The notes under the pieces: model-generated
The model's database searches: none
What the model was told of the DNA's origin: nothing
What the model saw: only the letters and a program-made list of their open reading frames with translations
Assembly: GCA_965279065.1 (NCBI GenBank)
Contig: OZ257134.1
Coordinates: 2,728,001-2,792,000, forward strand
Origin: JAKAXS01 sp965279065
GTDB taxonomy: Bacteria; Pseudomonadota; Alphaproteobacteria; Rhizobiales; Hyphomicrobiaceae
Reading direction: 5' to 3'
DNA: 64,000 bases
Shown: positions 63,373 through 64,000 of the stretch, piece after piece
Position numbering within the stretch: position 1 is the first letter of the stretch
Layout of the letters: each line of letters begins with the position of its first letter
Translations under genes and position numbers: made by a program

Positions 63373-64000
63373 TCAAGGTGCAGCTGGTGGAGGTAGCTGG
63401 AAGTAATAGTGAGACGCTAGGACCACCACACCCGCTGCCAGAAGCGTGAGATATGGCAGCATCCCTGCTCTGCGAACTCCGAGGTCCTGACTCTTCAAGT
63501 CCAGCTCAGCAAGCATGTGGTCGGGGAACCGACCCCTGTCCTGAATGTAGTGTCTGAAAAAGAACACTGGGATGATCGCCGCTGCAAAGGCCAATCCATA
63601 CCAGAGTGCATTCGGATTTCCCCACACCTTGGCACCTGCACCCATCAGCACAAGGTTGACGAAACCAAGGAGCGCATTGAATGCGACGAGCCAATTGGGG
63701 CAGCGGTACGGTCTTGGGATATCCGGGCTGTCGATCCTGTGGATCCATGTCGCCTGCAAGTTCAGGAAGATGAAGATCATGTAGCCGACGTTCGAGATAG
63801 ACAGGATCAGATAGTAGGCCGTTGCGTCGGACGCTGCGAAAGTAAGCAAACCGAGATTGAATATGAGATCGGTCCACATCGCCTTGGTGGGGGCGCCGTG
63901 TTCGTTGGCGTGCGACAGATATTTCGGAAGCCAGCCGTCGACACCGCCCTGATAGAGAGTGCGTGACGATCCAGCCATAGCCATCATGATCGCCAGGATA
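63373..64000 (-). CDS. APC-family amino-acid permease, 3' part
   Basis: The C-terminal 209 residues of an amino acid/polyamine/organocation permease; the gene continues beyond the window. SSRTLYQGGVDGWLPKYLSHANEHGAPTKAMW is a family hallmark between membrane helices, and four further hydrophobic helices follow. It would import amino acids or related compounds across the inner membrane. Downstream tail is Pro-rich (QLPPPAAP). Confidence 0.88.
   Translation of the reverse strand, partial: ILAIMMAMAGSSRTLYQGGVDGWLPKYLSHANEHGAPTKAMWTDLIFNLGLLTFAASDATAYYLILSISNVGYMIFIFLNLQATWIHRIDSPDIPRPYRCPNWLVAFNALLGFVNLVLMGAGAKVWGNPNALWYGLAFAAAIIPVFFFRHYIQDRGRFPDHMLAELDLKSQDLGVRRAGMLPYLTLLAAGVVVLASHYYFQLPPPAAP

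Overview
The window looks like an accessory-rich stretch of an alphaproteobacterial chromosome, most likely Bradyrhizobium or a close relative. The reasons are high GC, the C-terminal domain type of the soluble chemotaxis receptor, a rhizobial-type porin, a CIRCE-controlled groESL operon, and many small rhizobial-type hypothetical genes around it. No tRNA, rRNA or CRISPR array was seen. Species assignment is inference from family resemblance.

Region 1 (about 0.4-24.7 kb) is a defence and mobile-element zone. It holds a complete, overlapping Wadjet type I operon (jetA-jetB-jetC-jetD, minus strand). Next is a large PHP-plus-ATPase protein of the TrlF kind. A controller-like XRE regulator is divergent from a PD-(D/E)XK nuclease-like gene, with two GAC-N5-GTC operator-like boxes in the leader. 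A phage-like cassette follows: ParB/DNA methyltransferase, DUF5681 protein, large terminase. Then come a membrane/HTH protein, a soluble chemoreceptor, a TOPRIM primase-like element gene, an AbiEi/AbiEii toxin-antitoxin pair and a TIR-domain protein. A crotonase-family gene sits among them. Cupin and IS630 fragments mark repeated insertion and decay.

Region 2 (about 25.3-46.5 kb) is a coherent catabolic island. Two regulators (LuxR-type, AraC-type) precede icmF, the fused B12-dependent isobutyryl-CoA mutase. An atypical OmpR-type regulator, a PQQ alcohol dehydrogenase with the Asp-X-Asp lanthanide signature, and a protein fusing a XoxJ-like binding domain to cytochrome c follow. Downstream are thiolase, two acyl-CoA synthetases, a B12-binding-like protein without a signal peptide, an acrylyl-CoA-reductase-like enzyme, a porin, a long acyl-CoA dehydrogenase, an SDR dehydrogenase and a PQQ-catabolism beta-propeller protein. 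Together they read as: periplasmic oxidation of an alcohol, CoA activation, carbon-skeleton rearrangement, then beta-oxidation. A branched short-chain alcohol or acid is the inferred substrate.

Region 3 (about 46.5-52.4 kb) is a low-GC and decayed segment. It contains an unannotated TTG-start small gene, a 2-oxoglutarate/Fe(II) oxygenase-like gene, and a two-gene unit with a divergent class III nucleotide-cyclase-like protein (the best candidate for something undescribed). Scrambled RHS fragments, a serine-recombinase remnant and the first copy of a 387-bp repeat follow.

Region 4 (about 52.4-64 kb) is a stress module bounded by two direct copies of that repeat (50,700 and 61,353) and by an inverted pair of leader sequences (52,141 and 60,890). 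It contains groES-groEL with a perfect CIRCE, rsgA, a transglutaminase, and two clusters of small conserved-looking proteins, including a nine-gene minus-strand run with overlapping or closely spaced genes. A TPR protein whose stop codon lies inside the repeat, a small hypothetical gene and the 3' end of an APC-family permease complete the window.
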